Source: Fragilariopsis cylindrus CCMP1102
Taxonomy: Eukaryota > Bacillariophyta > Bacillariophyceae > Bacillariales > Bacillariaceae
Direction of reading: 5' to 3'
DNA length: 64,000 nucleotides
Assembly (NCBI GenBank): GCA_900095095.1
Contig: FMBT01000337.1
Span: 62,001 to 126,000, forward strand
Each line of letters begins with the position of its first letter. Position 1 is the stretch's first letter. The notes under the pieces were generated by a model. The model saw only the letters and a list, made by a program, of their open reading frames with translations. It did no database searches and was not told the origin of the DNA. The position numbers were made by a program, and so were the translations under genes. Shown one piece after another: positions 11,379-23,556 of this stretch.

Positions 11379-14300
11379 ATGGAAAACAATTTACTTTGGT
11401 CAGAAGATGACGTAGAGGTATCAGAGGACGGATTTTTGCTGATCAAGCATTCGAAAGAAGGAAAATTGGATGAAGAAGATCAACCGCTCTTGCTCCATAC
11501 GACGGATCGTTTGCTTCGATCATTGTACCCATCGCTCAGCATGGGTGAAATTTTCCAGCATTCTGGTTACTCTGACGAAGAAGCGACGACGAACCAGACA
11601 TTGGACGACGAGAAAAGAAGGATCCAATCGTCCGATGAAAGTTCCGAAAATCTTCACGGTGATGAACATGATGTCAAGAATAATCGATTACGATTGATCA
11701 AGAAGGAGGAGGAGGAGGAGGAGGAGGAAGTAAGCAACGACGTCAATGATAATCATCCGTCGATCATCAAACAACGCGTACAAGTAGTTGTCAAAAAGGA
11801 GGAAGAAAAAATCGATATGGAGAAGCACGAAAAGAGTCAACTTGACGGCGACGGTGGTGGTACACCCAAAGATATTGCAAATCGGATGAAATCACGTGGA
11901 TTACAAGAATTAAAATTTTATTGTCAAATGTGTGAAAAACAATGTCGAGATCAGAATGGATTGAAGCAACATGCAACCTCCGAATCACATATGAGACAAA
12001 TGAAAATATTTACATCCAATGCTGATAATGACGACGATGACCAGAAAAGAGCCATTCCACCGTCCGATAATACGGAGAAGAATGAAAATGACGGCGACGA
12101 CAATGATGACGGGAAAAAAAAGCCAATACCAATAGAATATCGAAGCTATCAAAACTTGGTTCGAGAAGAAAATTTATCGAACAGAATTATCTCGGCGTTG
12201 CTGGATATTCGTAACTTCCGACATCAAATCAATAAAAGTCAATCATGGACTTCGAAAAAAAAAATCAAAATAAGGGCACTGCACCACCAACAGCAACGAC
12301 TCCTTCAGGTAAAGAATGGATCCGGAATAAGTAACGTGAATAATGAGATAGATACGACGGCGGAAGAATCTATTACAATCAAGCTAGTACGAACAACTAA
12401 TTCGATTCGAGCCTTATTTCCTCATCTGTTGCCGATTTTAAACCACACGAGACGGAATGACAAGAATTTGTTAATCAAAAAAGTTCGATATAAAACCAAA
12501 AGGAATGGAGCCATGTGCTGGTTACTAGGGACGATGTCGTTTGGTACAACTACTTGCAAACAGTGTATTGCAGCGTATGATGATGTTACGCGTATTTTAG
12601 AATCATTCATTGATACAAGACTAGCGAAAGAGATATCCAAAGACTCAAAAGGTTCACCTACATTCTGGACGAGTTTATGGATAGAGCATATAATAAAGCG
12701 CAGCAAACCCTCCCTTCCGTCACCGTTAAAGATTCTATCTGTAAGCAGTGGGAAAAGCGAAAAAGAAATTGAACAAATGGCACATATTTGCGATACAAAG
12801 ATACATTACTTCAAGGAAGCCACTGGGCAAGGGATAGATCAACAGTATCAAACAGCAGTGACCAAAATCCACAAAAGACTGTCGAATGTGCTTACTTCAA
12901 GATTTCAGGGGGCCAGAGTGAGTAAAAAAATGACCACATAATTATTTCTAACGACTTTAACCTTACCTTAGATTGTATCGCACTTACCTATTTATCCTTA
13001 TATCTTTGTCCATAGTTAAGCATTTATGGAAGTTGTCTATCAAACCTTTCTCTTGGCAAAGGATCTGACGTTGACATGTCATTGTGGATTCCTGAGGCTA
13101 ATATGTTAAAAAAAGGCTTTCATGATGGGAGCCTTGAAGCTTTGCGATATGAATCAGGCATGACGAAGTTAGTCTATCAAGTTTTTCGCAAGTTGAACAA
13201 TTCAAGGTCCGAGTTCAGAGGTATGACACCAATTACTAAAGCTAGAATCCCTGTCATCACTGGGACTTACATTTACGCTGGTAACCCATTTACTGAAGAC
13301 GGGAGCATAAAGTGAGTACAGTATAAAATTATTATCTCCCTTTCATCATCGCCTAAAAGTTTTATTCATGTATTTCACCAAATTTTTATCTTTTCCTTTC
13401 GCATGATTGATTCTATCCAAGTTTTGACATTTGTTTTCTGAATGATATTGCCGTTGCAAATTCGAGTCTTCTCCGGGAATACTCGCTGGTGGATCACAGG
13501 GTTAGATCACTGATGATGACCGTCAAGCAATGGGCGAAGGAGCATAAAATTAACTCGGCCAAGGAAAAGTGTATTAGCTCGTATACATGGATGAATCTTG
13601 TTATATTTTATCTCCAATGCATAGGTTTTATCCCTAACCTTCAGTCTCCTATCTTATCAAAAGCTGCAGGTATTGTATCAGATCCCGACAAAAACTACTG
13701 GCATTTCGTCAATAGATTAGATACTTTCTACTTGCGATGGGAGGTAGTTAGAGATTCTAAAGTTTGGACGATGCCTCGTGAGTTTGATGAGCTGCCCCTT
13801 AGTATTCTGCTCTACGGCTTTTTTGAATTCTATAGCTCACGCTTCCCTTTTGGTACACATGCTGTATCAATCAAAAGGGGCAATATAAGCTTATCAAAGC
13901 TCTCCACGAGAAAAATTGGCCTTTTCTTTTCTATAGAAGACCCATTTGAAACTTACGACTCTCACTGTCCTCACGATTTAGGAACGCCAGCAAATGAGTA
14001 CGGATCAAAGAAAATAATGGATTGTTTCCGCGACGCTGAGGATTATCTCAGAAATATTTTGTGGTCAGACAAGAATCCCACCGATGACAGGCTCTGGCCG
14101 AAACCAGAGTCGACAAGAAGAGAGCTGACAAGAAGCAATGCGAGAAAGTCAAAGTCGGGTTTTAAACGTTTCGAACGTCCTTTATCAAACATCAATGGTG
14201 CACCTACTTCTCATAATACCGACCGAGGGGAGAAATCGACTAGTGGTTCTGGAGGGAATCAAAAGGTACATAGCAAACCTCCCCACGTTGGCATGAACAA

Positions 14301-14511
14301 GAACCAAAGCGCGCGCGTTGGTAACGGTAATGGCATTGGTAATGGTAATGACGATAGCTTTGGCCGCCGAAATCGAGAACCAAATGGAGCTGGAAACTCT
14401 ACATTATTAAAGGCTTTAAGAGGGAATGCTCGTCGAGCAGCCGCCAAGAAAAAGGCTGCTAACACAAGGAACGAGACGCTTTCCATAGTAAACAACACAA
14501 GTGAAAAGTAA
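11379..14511 (+). CDS. Cid1-type terminal nucleotidyltransferase with N-terminal KIN17-like zinc finger
   Basis: This gene joins two parts. Three exons, 11379-12917, 13016-13311 and 13422-14511, splice in frame to 974 residues. After an acidic N-terminus, residues about 165-205 read like the KIN17 finger: IANRMKSRGLQELKFYCQMC, then a C-x2-C-x12-H-x5-H finger ending SESHMRQ. The second half is a nucleotidyltransferase of the non-canonical poly(A) polymerase/TUTase family: GSCLSNLSLGKGSDVD with D531 and D533, and the third catalytic Asp D614 in FDICF. A PAP-associated domain follows at about 738-800 (LLYGFFEFYSSRFPFG and SIEDPFE). It should add untemplated U or A to RNA 3' ends. Human U6 TUTase (TUT1) also carries an N-terminal C2H2 finger, so a U6-type enzyme is possible. 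I see no RRM. The tail is Gly/Asn/Lys-rich. Confidence 0.88.
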
Positions 14512-14625
14512 GAGTGCGATGATCGCAAAAGGTCTTTACCGAAAGACTAAAATAATCAATATTTTAGAAAGTTTAATACATTGGCTTTGATAGTTAACTT
14601 TATATTTATTCAAATTAGACTTCTA

Positions 14626-17600
14626 TTAGTTCTTTTTTTTTTTGGATTTTGCCTCTGCCAATAAAAGACCTTTTCGGGCTACAGCATTGCCAGGATTCAT
14701 CATAAGGGCTCGTTGTAATCTATATGTTGGCCCAGGCTTTTTCGTCTGGATTTCCTTCAGCCAATATTCCAAGGATATTGCTTCTGAAATTGTTTTTGAG
14801 TCCACGAAGGATAGAGTTCGACTGTTGATTCGACTGGATGACATCAATTCTTGTGATGACATACAAGCTGCTCTGGATACAGCTATTTTTGCAGATTCAA
14901 TTGCACTATTCTCAATGAATACCTTTGCTAATGACAGCCAAAGGTCAGCGCGATCCGGCTGGTTCCAGATCTGCCGTTGAAGATTCGTTGCTTCCGTAGA
15001 CACTGATGAAGCGCACTTCTTTTTCTCATTCATTCCAATTGGAGCTTCAACAGCCACGGCAAGTTTAGTTATCGAAGCATCATGAAGAGACTTAGATGAA
15101 ATATTCTCTCCCCCTTTGACGAATCCCGCCATTTCTTTTCCCTTCATAAAGATATCATTTTGCCACATTGCATACGGAGACATACTTGAACCCTTTTCAA
15201 TCGACATTACACCCTGGAAGACTGAAGCTGCTCCATTTGCGCTGAAAGAGGCATCCATGTATTCATTCATAAACGAATGACAATCTTTCCTTTTGAGGGT
15301 ACACAAATTGGAAAAAGGCATATCTTGCTTTGTCTCCTCATTAGAATGCAGCATCCGACCAGTTAGAGAGAGGCCGAGTTGGGCTTCAGGATGTCGCATT
15401 ACTTGCAAAGAGGCTCGGTAAGCATCAGCCGCCTGACTGATGCTATCATTTGGTTTACATTTGTCACCTTCTGCAAGAATCCTTTCTGCTTCCCGCTCAA
15501 GTATAAAAGCACAGTTCATCCACATCATTGGGGTATCAGCAACTTGTGTCAAGGCCTCCATCGTGCTTCTCGAGGCGTTAATTGCAAGTTTGGAAGTGTA
15601 CATGAAGCCGACATTGGCGTAGGCATCAGGAGACATGCTTTCTATCTGAACGCATCGACTAAATGCATGCTGGGCCAATAAGGGATCTTCTTTAAGAACA
15701 GAACATCCAAGACCGCACCATGAAGGTGCGTGGATTGGATTGTACTCGATTGCTTGGCGAAAAGCTTCTGCTGCACGATCGTATCTAGCTATAACCTTTC
15801 GGCTTCGTGGATTATTATCGCTGTCAATCTGAATCGAAGACATTAACTGAGCTTGTAAAAGTATATTTAAAGCAATGTCACACAAAATCGAGCTCTTAAT
15901 AGCAAGCATATCTTCCTCATCCCCAAAACTTGTAAGGGATGATCGAAATGCTTCTTCTCCTCTTGTAACAAATTCCAATTGCTTTTGAAAGCAATATTCC
16001 ATGTCCTGAATTGGATTATCGTCATCACAAAATACCTTGAAGGGAAAAGAGGCTCCAAAGGAGTATAAATCTCCAAGTAGTTTGAGCTCACAACCAGATT
16101 TAATGGAAGAATTCAGACAATTTTCGATACCATGTTTGATACTGAAAAATGCAGCGCCAGCTTTTCCATCCATCAAGTCTCTCTTTGCTGTTGAGAATAA
16201 TGCCACTGCTTGTCCATATAACGCGACGGAAAGCCTGCTATCGTTCCTTAGAATCACTCTTGCAAATTTTTCTGCTGCTTCATCGAAACATCCTAATTCT
16301 TGTTCTACTTGCGCACAGGAGATGAATGTAGCCGATTGTACAGAATCTATTCCCGCAGCATCAATCGACGCATGAAAGGCTCGAATCGAAGCAGTGAATC
16401 TACCAAGTCTACGGTAGCACATCCCCAGGTCAGTCAGCGCAGCAGATCTTTCGTTCACTTCATTGGATAACGATGGAGGTTTGTAAAAGATACCAAGCAT
16501 TTCCTTATCTGGAATTGAAACGTCTCGGCACCGCAAGGCTTTGAGAATTGCAACCACGGCTAAGTCATCATCTCCGTCATTGTACGCCTTATTCAGACCC
16601 ACTGCATTCCATGCCCATCCATTCAAAGGTGAATTTTTATCAATGGCAACTTGCAAAAGGCCTATATGATCTTCCTTACTGGAAGCCAGACGCAACAACC
16701 CCCGTCCTGCAATCGGATTGCAAGGGTCTAACTTAAGGCTTTTCACATAACATCCCTGAGCTCTCTTTGAATCTCCCATCTCTTCGTACCAGATACCTAA
16801 AAGAGCAAATGGATTAGGTTTTGATGAATCCAATTTAGCTGCTTTCAGTAAATGGATTTGTGCTTCTTTATCTCTAGCTTTATTTCGTTCTTTATGGACG
16901 TAAAAGGCAACACGTAGCAGAAATGCTCCCAAGGCCATAGCCGCGTCAGCATCTAGTGGTGAATCAGCAACTGCAGTCTTTAGGAAGGAAAGAGCTTCTT
17001 CAAAGCGACCAAACCGAATGAGCGAATCAGCAGTCAATTGTCGAGCGACACTCAATTCATGAGCCTTCGATGCCTCAAAAATTGATCGTGAGTGCCAAAT
17101 GGAAAGAGGGTGAACTACAGGTGGTACATCAAGATCTTCCAGAATTTCAAGACTTTTCTTTGTTTGCGATCCGTTGATAGAATCGCTGTATGTATACTCT
17201 TCTTCTTGATCAGCCTGGTGTATTCGTGCCAGTCCATTATAACAGTGAGCTCGCAACAAAGAAACAAAGTAGGCATTCACCAAAAGCTCATCATCGTCTT
17301 GTTGAAGTTTTCCAAGTACTCCGCTGTATTGCTTGGAGGCATTTTGCACGAAGCCACCTTTTAGTATATCTGCATCAGCAATTGCTAGCTGCAACAGAGT
17401 ATCTTCCGATACTGTTAGGGGTCGACCAAGGTCAGATTTTGCAGCAGCTAGCAACCGTCTAGCATCAGATAGATTAGTGCAGTATGGCCATGAGTGTTGG
17501 TAAAAGCCTGACCAACTCACCAAACATTGTATAAAATGCAAATATCCTTTTTTCTGTTTTTTCTTACTCCTAGTAATGGCATCATTTGTAATTTGGTATA

Positions 17601-19500
17601 TGCTAGCATTGTCGTCTTGACAAACAAAACACAATGCTGATTCTTTTGCGTGTTGCCATCGTAGTGTAATTTTCGTTACCGAGCTCTCTTGGGTTCCGAC
17701 GGTCAGTGCTATCTTCTCTCTTTGTACGCGCTCTGACTCTACCTTTTCTTGCCAGTGAATCAATCCTGACAATATGTCGGCAACCAGATTCAATTCTTTA
17801 TCAAGTGGATCGATTATAATGTTTCCATCTCTGTCTCCGATGAGCATCCAAAAAATGTCCGGGAGTATCGAAACGGTAGTCTCAATTAATTTCATCTTTG
17901 CATTTCTACTTCCATCGTTTCCCAGTGTCCTATTCAGCCATTCGATTGATGCTTGTATCCGTGTTTCGTTACTACTTTTTACATCCTCATCGACGCAAGG
18001 CATTTTTTCTATATCGGTTATTTGTTGTTCTATTTCCTTTAAAATGGGAAGGATATATTGAAGTAGTACATTCCACGTTTTATGGTACGATCGTGTCTTT
18101 TGACTAATAATTCCAGCCTTATCTTTCAATCGAAGGATTGATTGATAGACCCAATCAAAGGATAGGATTAGATTCTTGATCTCTCCTTCATTATCAGATT
18201 CGATGCTGCTTTTCCTTTCTTCTCCTTCTTCATCTTTACTACTATTATTATTGGAATTCAGATTATTATTAAAAGTGAATTCCCACGTAGCGATTAATGT
18301 ATCTCGTAAGATCGTCGCCCTTTCAATAAATTGATTTGAGATTTCAATTTCTTGTGCCTCATCATCATCAGCGTCTTCTTCTGCCACGAGAATTTCCACA
18401 TGAAGTGTTTGATATAACATAGTTTCAGAATCGATCGTGGTCGGGATTGTTGTTGATGATTCTTCTTCTTTTTCGTGCTTAGTCGTTTCTTCTTCTTCTT
18501 CGTAGTAAGATTGGCATGCGATTAAAGTTGATCTAGCTTTATTAGCATTATAACGTTTGATATCTTTCTTATCGAGCGGTGGTAGATCTTGTGTAATCGA
18601 ATCTCCAAACGATTGTGTTATTGTTGCTTTACTTTTGTATTCATTACAGGACGCTGTCGACAACGGTATTCGATTTTGATTCAAATAGCTCTGTATCAGA
18701 CGTAATTGTAGTTCTGATGCTCTCTTAGTATTCTGTTTCAATAGAGCGATACGGATAAGATTTTCAATCGAAATTTGTGCTTCATAAGGAGAAGATTGGG
18801 TATTATTGTTGTTGTTTTCAGGTGAGGAAGAAGAAGAAGAAGTAGCAACTTTCTCCAGAAGAGTCCAAACATCCCATATCTTTTTCCACATTGGTGGAGT
18901 ATCCGATTGAATCAAGGCTGCCGTGGTATAATATCCCAGTGCGATTTGTAATATGGCATTGAAATAACTATCGATATTATTAATATCACCGATTTCTGTG
19001 TTACTATTATTATTATCAATGGATGGTGGTGACGGTATTCGTTGTAATAGAACAAGCCATCTTTCGTCTTCAATTTCCTTTGCTCTTCGTATAGCACCCA
19101 CATTTTCTTCGGACGGGATGAGATGTTTTGGTAAAGCACTACTATTACTATGAATTTTCAATTGGTTGTAGAATGCTTCTGTTATACGTCCTGCCATAAT
19201 GTTAGCTCCAGCTAAGAGTGGTTTAGGGATTTTTAATAATGAGTCGTCGACTAGTAAAGTTTTTCCTATCGAAGATTGAATCTGTTTGTAAATTTTGTTC
19301 TCATCTTCCACTAAAACTCCTCGTAACAGTAATTCCATTTTCAATACGCCTATAAGTGCGTCATTTGCAGTAAGTGGTGGATTTGTCGTCGTTGTCTCCT
19401 CGGATGGTGATGATGATGATGATGATTGATCAAGGTAACGTTCCTTCATAGAGGACAGGTAAGCCTTCAATTTCGCCGGTGATAGTGTTGAACTGCCCAT
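14626..19500 (-). CDS. SKI3: Ski3/TTC37-like TPR superhelix protein
   Basis: A single-exon protein of 1,624 residues, close in size to human TTC37/SKIC3. In the Ski complex, Ski3 is the scaffold that holds Ski2 helicase and two Ski8 copies and feeds RNA to the cytoplasmic exosome for 3'-5' decay. TPR helices run through most of the protein. Clear ones include ADSLIRFGRFEEALSFLKTA, then NPFALLGIWYEEMGDSKRAQ with GCYVKSLKLDPCNPIAGRGL, and a later EYNPIHAPSWCGLGCSVLKE. The order and the WAWNAVGL segment match the Ski3 middle region. The N-terminal third has low-complexity Ser, Glu and Asn stretches. The ATG at 19500-19498 begins MGSSTLSPAKLKAYLSSM. It is convergent with the TUTase (114-bp gap) and divergent from ATM1. 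Other large TPR families are a weaker alternative. Confidence 0.8.
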   Translation of the reverse strand: MGSSTLSPAKLKAYLSSMKERYLDQSSSSSSPSEETTTTNPPLTANDALIGVLKMELLLRGVLVEDENKIYKQIQSSIGKTLLVDDSLLKIPKPLLAGANIMAGRITEAFYNQLKIHSNSSALPKHLIPSEENVGAIRRAKEIEDERWLVLLQRIPSPPSIDNNNSNTEIGDINNIDSYFNAILQIALGYYTTAALIQSDTPPMWKKIWDVWTLLEKVATSSSSSSPENNNNNTQSSPYEAQISIENLIRIALLKQNTKRASELQLRLIQSYLNQNRIPLSTASCNEYKSKATITQSFGDSITQDLPPLDKKDIKRYNANKARSTLIACQSYYEEEEETTKHEKEEESSTTIPTTIDSETMLYQTLHVEILVAEEDADDDEAQEIEISNQFIERATILRDTLIATWEFTFNNNLNSNNNSSKDEEGEERKSSIESDNEGEIKNLILSFDWVYQSILRLKDKAGIISQKTRSYHKTWNVLLQYILPILKEIEQQITDIEKMPCVDEDVKSSNETRIQASIEWLNRTLGNDGSRNAKMKLIETTVSILPDIFWMLIGDRDGNIIIDPLDKELNLVADILSGLIHWQEKVESERVQREKIALTVGTQESSVTKITLRWQHAKESALCFVCQDDNASIYQITNDAITRSKKKQKKGYLHFIQCLVSWSGFYQHSWPYCTNLSDARRLLAAAKSDLGRPLTVSEDTLLQLAIADADILKGGFVQNASKQYSGVLGKLQQDDDELLVNAYFVSLLRAHCYNGLARIHQADQEEEYTYSDSINGSQTKKSLEILEDLDVPPVVHPLSIWHSRSIFEASKAHELSVARQLTADSLIRFGRFEEALSFLKTAVADSPLDADAAMALGAFLLRVAFYVHKERNKARDKEAQIHLLKAAKLDSSKPNPFALLGIWYEEMGDSKRAQGCYVKSLKLDPCNPIAGRGLLRLASSKEDHIGLLQVAIDKNSPLNGWAWNAVGLNKAYNDGDDDLAVVAILKALRCRDVSIPDKEMLGIFYKPPSLSNEVNERSAALTDLGMCYRRLGRFTASIRAFHASIDAAGIDSVQSATFISCAQVEQELGCFDEAAEKFARVILRNDSRLSVALYGQAVALFSTAKRDLMDGKAGAAFFSIKHGIENCLNSSIKSGCELKLLGDLYSFGASFPFKVFCDDDNPIQDMEYCFQKQLEFVTRGEEAFRSSLTSFGDEEDMLAIKSSILCDIALNILLQAQLMSSIQIDSDNNPRSRKVIARYDRAAEAFRQAIEYNPIHAPSWCGLGCSVLKEDPLLAQHAFSRCVQIESMSPDAYANVGFMYTSKLAINASRSTMEALTQVADTPMMWMNCAFILEREAERILAEGDKCKPNDSISQAADAYRASLQVMRHPEAQLGLSLTGRMLHSNEETKQDMPFSNLCTLKRKDCHSFMNEYMDASFSANGAASVFQGVMSIEKGSSMSPYAMWQNDIFMKGKEMAGFVKGGENISSKSLHDASITKLAVAVEAPIGMNEKKKCASSVSTEATNLQRQIWNQPDRADLWLSLAKVFIENSAIESAKIAVSRAACMSSQELMSSSRINSRTLSFVDSKTISEAISLEYWLKEIQTKKPGPTYRLQRALMMNPGNAVARKGLLLAEAKSKKKKN

Positions 19501-20029
19501 CCTTGATCTCTCTCTCTCTCTCTCGTTAGTCGCTAGAAAAATCTTCGGGTTTCAATTCTAACTGTTCCTGTATCAGAACTTGTGAGTGGCTATCTACCCT
19601 ATTCTTTATAATTATAGACGATGAATGATATTATAAAAGCAGTTCATTGAAACTAACTACTTCCTGTACTGAAAGCTAATGATTTTTATCTGAAATCTGA
19701 AAATCAAAAATCTTTCTGAATTTCTGGGCCCTCCTTTTGATTTTTTTTTCATTTTCGATTCATTCACGCGGCGGGATTAGACGATCGATCACGTGCATGC
19801 CACAAGCAAATTTTTGTTCAGACCATCACTTTCAAACTTTTCCGCGAAGAACAATGTGCTGTTATAGCACTGTATCAACAAAGAATTATTTGCAAAAGCC
19901 AATATACAATAGCATCCATACCAGTGTCAATATCTCTGTCACCTACGGCACCATATATCATTGGCAGATCCTTTGTTGCTATTGAAAATTCGTACATAAT
20001 AGCAGAGAAAGTCGAGTCAAGTCAAGCCA
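19501..20029. promoter_or_regulatory. divergent promoter region, SKI3-like and ATM1-like
   Basis: This 529-bp gap separates two divergent starts. It has a CT repeat next to the SKI3-like start (about 19507-19526). The palindromic block GGGCCCTCC at 19726-19734, read on the minus strand with its flank, is AGGAGGGCCCAGAA; almost the same block occurs in the divergent promoter at about 26203. Its function is unknown. Confidence 0.45.
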
Positions 20030-22827
20030 ATGTCTTTTTTGAGGTCGTCGTCCACGACGAAAAAGATCTTGGGTTGTAATAATTACAAGTACTCGACTAC
20101 ATCATTGTTGTGTATAACTAAACCGTCGACGGCGATGCATCGTGCTGCATTTTCAAGTCTTCCATATTTTTCACGGTCGTCTTCTTCAACTTATAGTCGA
20201 TGCCGATATACACCTGCATTATCGAAACTCACGACGAATACGAATACGAATACGAATACGAATACGACGACGTCCACTACGACGATGCACCGATGGAGTA
20301 GCTCAAATACTACATCCGACGAAGACGATAAGAAAAACAACAACGAGTCAACTTTAGAAACGGTAGAACCATCATCTAGTGAAGTAAGGAAATCAAGGAT
20401 ACGAATCGCGAAAACGCTAGGAAAACATGTATGGCCCAGTGATGATTCTCCTGAGTCTAAATCACGCAAACAACGAGTCGTCTTTGCGTTGAGTTTGATG
20501 ATGGCAGGGAAAGCCGTTAATATACAGGTTCCATACATTTTCAAAAGTTTAGTGGATGCATTACAATTGGATACGGCAAATGCAATAGATGCGGCAAATA
20601 CACTAACATCATTATCGACGGATACGACGACCAATGCTGCACTTGATTTGACGACTGTTACTACAGCGACTGGTATACCTTTAATTGCCATACTTTTGGG
20701 ATACGGTATGTCACGAGGTGCTGCTTCAGGATTTCAAGAATTGAGGAATGCAGTTTTTGCTAATGTGACACAGGAGGCGATTCGGAAAGTAGGACAGTCT
20801 GTCTTTCAACATGTACATAGTTTGGATATGCAATTTCATCTTACATCCAAAACAGGAAATTTATCAAGGATATTAGATCGAGGGAATCGTTCTATCAGCT
20901 TTGTTTTGAATGCAATGGTATTTCATATTGCACCGACGACCGTTGAGGTTGGATTAGTTACAGGATTAGTATATTTCCAATTCGGTACACCCCATGCATG
21001 TGTCGTATTAGCAACAATTGCAGCATATACAGGATATACAACGGCTATCACACAATGGAGGACACAATTTCGACGTGATATGAACCGGTTAGAAAATCAA
21101 GCTTCTGGACGTGTTGTTGATTCACTCGTCAACTACGAGACGGTCCAGTTCTTCAGTAACGTCCCCCATGAAGTGTGAGCATATTATTATTTAATTTACG
21201 TTGACCCGTGAATTTGCAATAGTTTTTCGTCCATGATTTTGAAATGAAAAATAAAATACCAAAATCAAAAGCATTCGACGCTTCGTTTATCTCACTCTTT
21301 CGCATTCCTATCCATCCCATTCCATCATACTTATTTTCTGCTACAAAATCATCATAGAGAACGCTACGAAAAGTCTCTCAGGGGGTATCAAACGGCTGCC
21401 CTTCAAGCACAACAATCACTTAGTCTACTGAATTTTGGACAGGCAGCAATATTTTCAGTTGGACTCACAGGGATTATGATCCTGACAGCGCAGCAAATCG
21501 TGGATGGGACTGCGACAGTTGGTGACCTAGTACTCGTTAATGGACTTCTATTTCAGCTATCGGTTCCTCTTAACTTTATTGGTTCAGTTTATAGGTAAGT
21601 ACCAAAATAATATATTCAAGCTGAGACACGAGAATGAAGAATGAATCGTCTTTACATTCATATCCGTACCAAAAAAACTCTAACATTCTAATTCTAATCT
21701 TTTTTTCCTTTTGTGTACATAGGGAAGTTCAGCAGTCTCTCCTAGATATGGAACAAACATTCAACTTGTTAGACACCAACTCACCCATTTACAACGATCC
21801 AACAAAGCTTGTTTACGATCCTAGCACGATGATGACTGATATTTCCTTCAATAACGTAGATTTTGCCTATCCTGGAAAGAGTGATCGACAGATTCTGAAT
21901 AATCTATCATTTACTATTTCCCAAGGCAAAACAGTGGCTTTCGGTACGTAGTAGATTCTATTTCGTTTCGCATTCTGATGGAAATTCGACGATTTGTTGA
22001 TCATGGAGTAGCATCATTGTCGTAATCTTGGGTGGATATTGCTACCCAATGGACAGAAAAGTCTGCTCATTGGCGACAGGATCGTCTGTTTACGAAATCA
22101 TCTGAAGTTAAATCCTTTAATAATAGTAATCAAAAATACTCACCATAACCTTTCCTAAATCTTTTCTTTTTCACAACAACAACGCCCCCCCCCCCCCCCA
22201 AAAAAAGTCGGAAGCAGTGGCTGTGGGAAATCAACGATTCTGAGATTATTGTACCGGTTTTATGACCCTTCCACTGCCACTAGTGAAATTTCTCTTGGTG
22301 GACACGACCTCAAGGACATGTCCTTGGATTCCTTCCGCGAAAATATTGCTGTCATCCCACAAGATACCGTCCTTTTTCACGATTCTATAGGATACAACAT
22401 ACAATATGGGAACTTGAAAGCCAGTTGGGAGGAGGTTGTTGATGCAGCTAAGCGAGCAAAGATACACGATACAATAATGAGCTTTGCTGATGGTTATGAT
22501 ACTGTAGTTGGAGAGAGAGGTCTCAAGCTATCGGGAGGAGAAAAACAGCGAGTTGCTATTGCTCGAGCTATTTTAAAGGACGCACCGATTCTTCTCTGTG
22601 ATGAACCCACATCATCCCTGGATAGCCAAACTGAAATGGATATCATGAATAACATCAAGCAACTGGGACAAGGTCGTACGACCGTTATCGTTGCTCACCG
22701 TCTGTCGACAATACAAGATTGCGATGAGATAATCGTACTTGATAAGGGAAGAGTAGTTGAACGTGGAACCCATCAGGAACTTTCCGAGCTTGGAGGTCGC
22801 TATACCGAATTGCTGTCAGTCCAGTAG
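20030..22827 (+). CDS. ATM1: ATM1/ABCB7-type mitochondrial ABC half-transporter
   Basis: This is a half-transporter of the mitochondrial inner membrane. ATM1 proteins export a glutathione-linked sulfur compound needed for cytosolic Fe-S assembly. Four exons, 20030-21174, 21358-21594, 21723-21943 and 22208-22827, join in frame to 740 residues. The Ser/Thr/Arg-rich N-terminus (about 100 residues) fits a mitochondrial presequence. The membrane domain keeps the ATM1 signatures: [34 protein letters not shown], the junction-spanning [20 protein letters not shown], and [17 protein letters not shown]. The nucleotide-binding domain has Walker [11 protein letters not shown]-loop [10 protein letters not shown], signature [14 protein letters not shown], Walker B ILLCDEP and the H-loop [12 protein letters not shown]. 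The last intron ends in a C-run then an A-run before its AG. Confidence 0.95.
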
Positions 22828-23556
22828 TAGTAGCTCATAACTTATATAAGTCTTCTTGAACTCCCACAGTCTTCTCTGCACTAGCTAGCTACTAACTGCA
22901 TGCCAAAAATAGATCTTGATATTTCGAAATTAATAGCGTCGATTATAATTTCATAATCCATCTTGGTCTTTCCTAGAGACTCAATCACATATTATTTGTA
23001 TGGATGTAAATGATACATTTTTCTAGTACTTTTGTTCATTCCAATTTGGGCTCACGATTTCAATGATCTCCATCACTATCATCATCATCATCATCATAGC
23101 CATCATCTCTTTTATTCATTGAATTGATCATGTTGCATCTTCCCCCTTTGTGTGTATATTCAATATAGATAGAGGATTGAAGTAGATTTTAGTGATGTTA
23201 TGCTTCATACTTTATTGTTACGTATAGTGCATAGGAAAAGTATGTACATAGTAGAATATACACTTCGTCAATCCGCGAACCGCACGCACATTTCGTACAC
23301 GTAAAGTTCCGTAAACCGTACGAGTGTATTACAATACGCAAACAATCAATACGAAATTGTCGTCGAATAAAGACACCCACAATGAATAGATCGGAAAAGC
23401 ATATTATTAATTAAAACGAGACAGAAGAGAGGAATAGATAAAGAGAAAAAAGAAAAGGAAAGAGGAATCGAAATAACGAGAGCCAGCGAACTGCATCAGC
23501 AAAACTAAGTTACTTTTACAACAGCTATTCAATTCTTACGACAACAATAAATAATC
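22828..23556. other. intergenic, between ATM1-like and ZC3H15-like genes
   Basis: A 0.73-kb AT-rich gap between two + strand genes. It has a short ATC repeat near 23078-23097. I see no gene; it holds a 3' end and a promoter. Confidence 0.5.
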
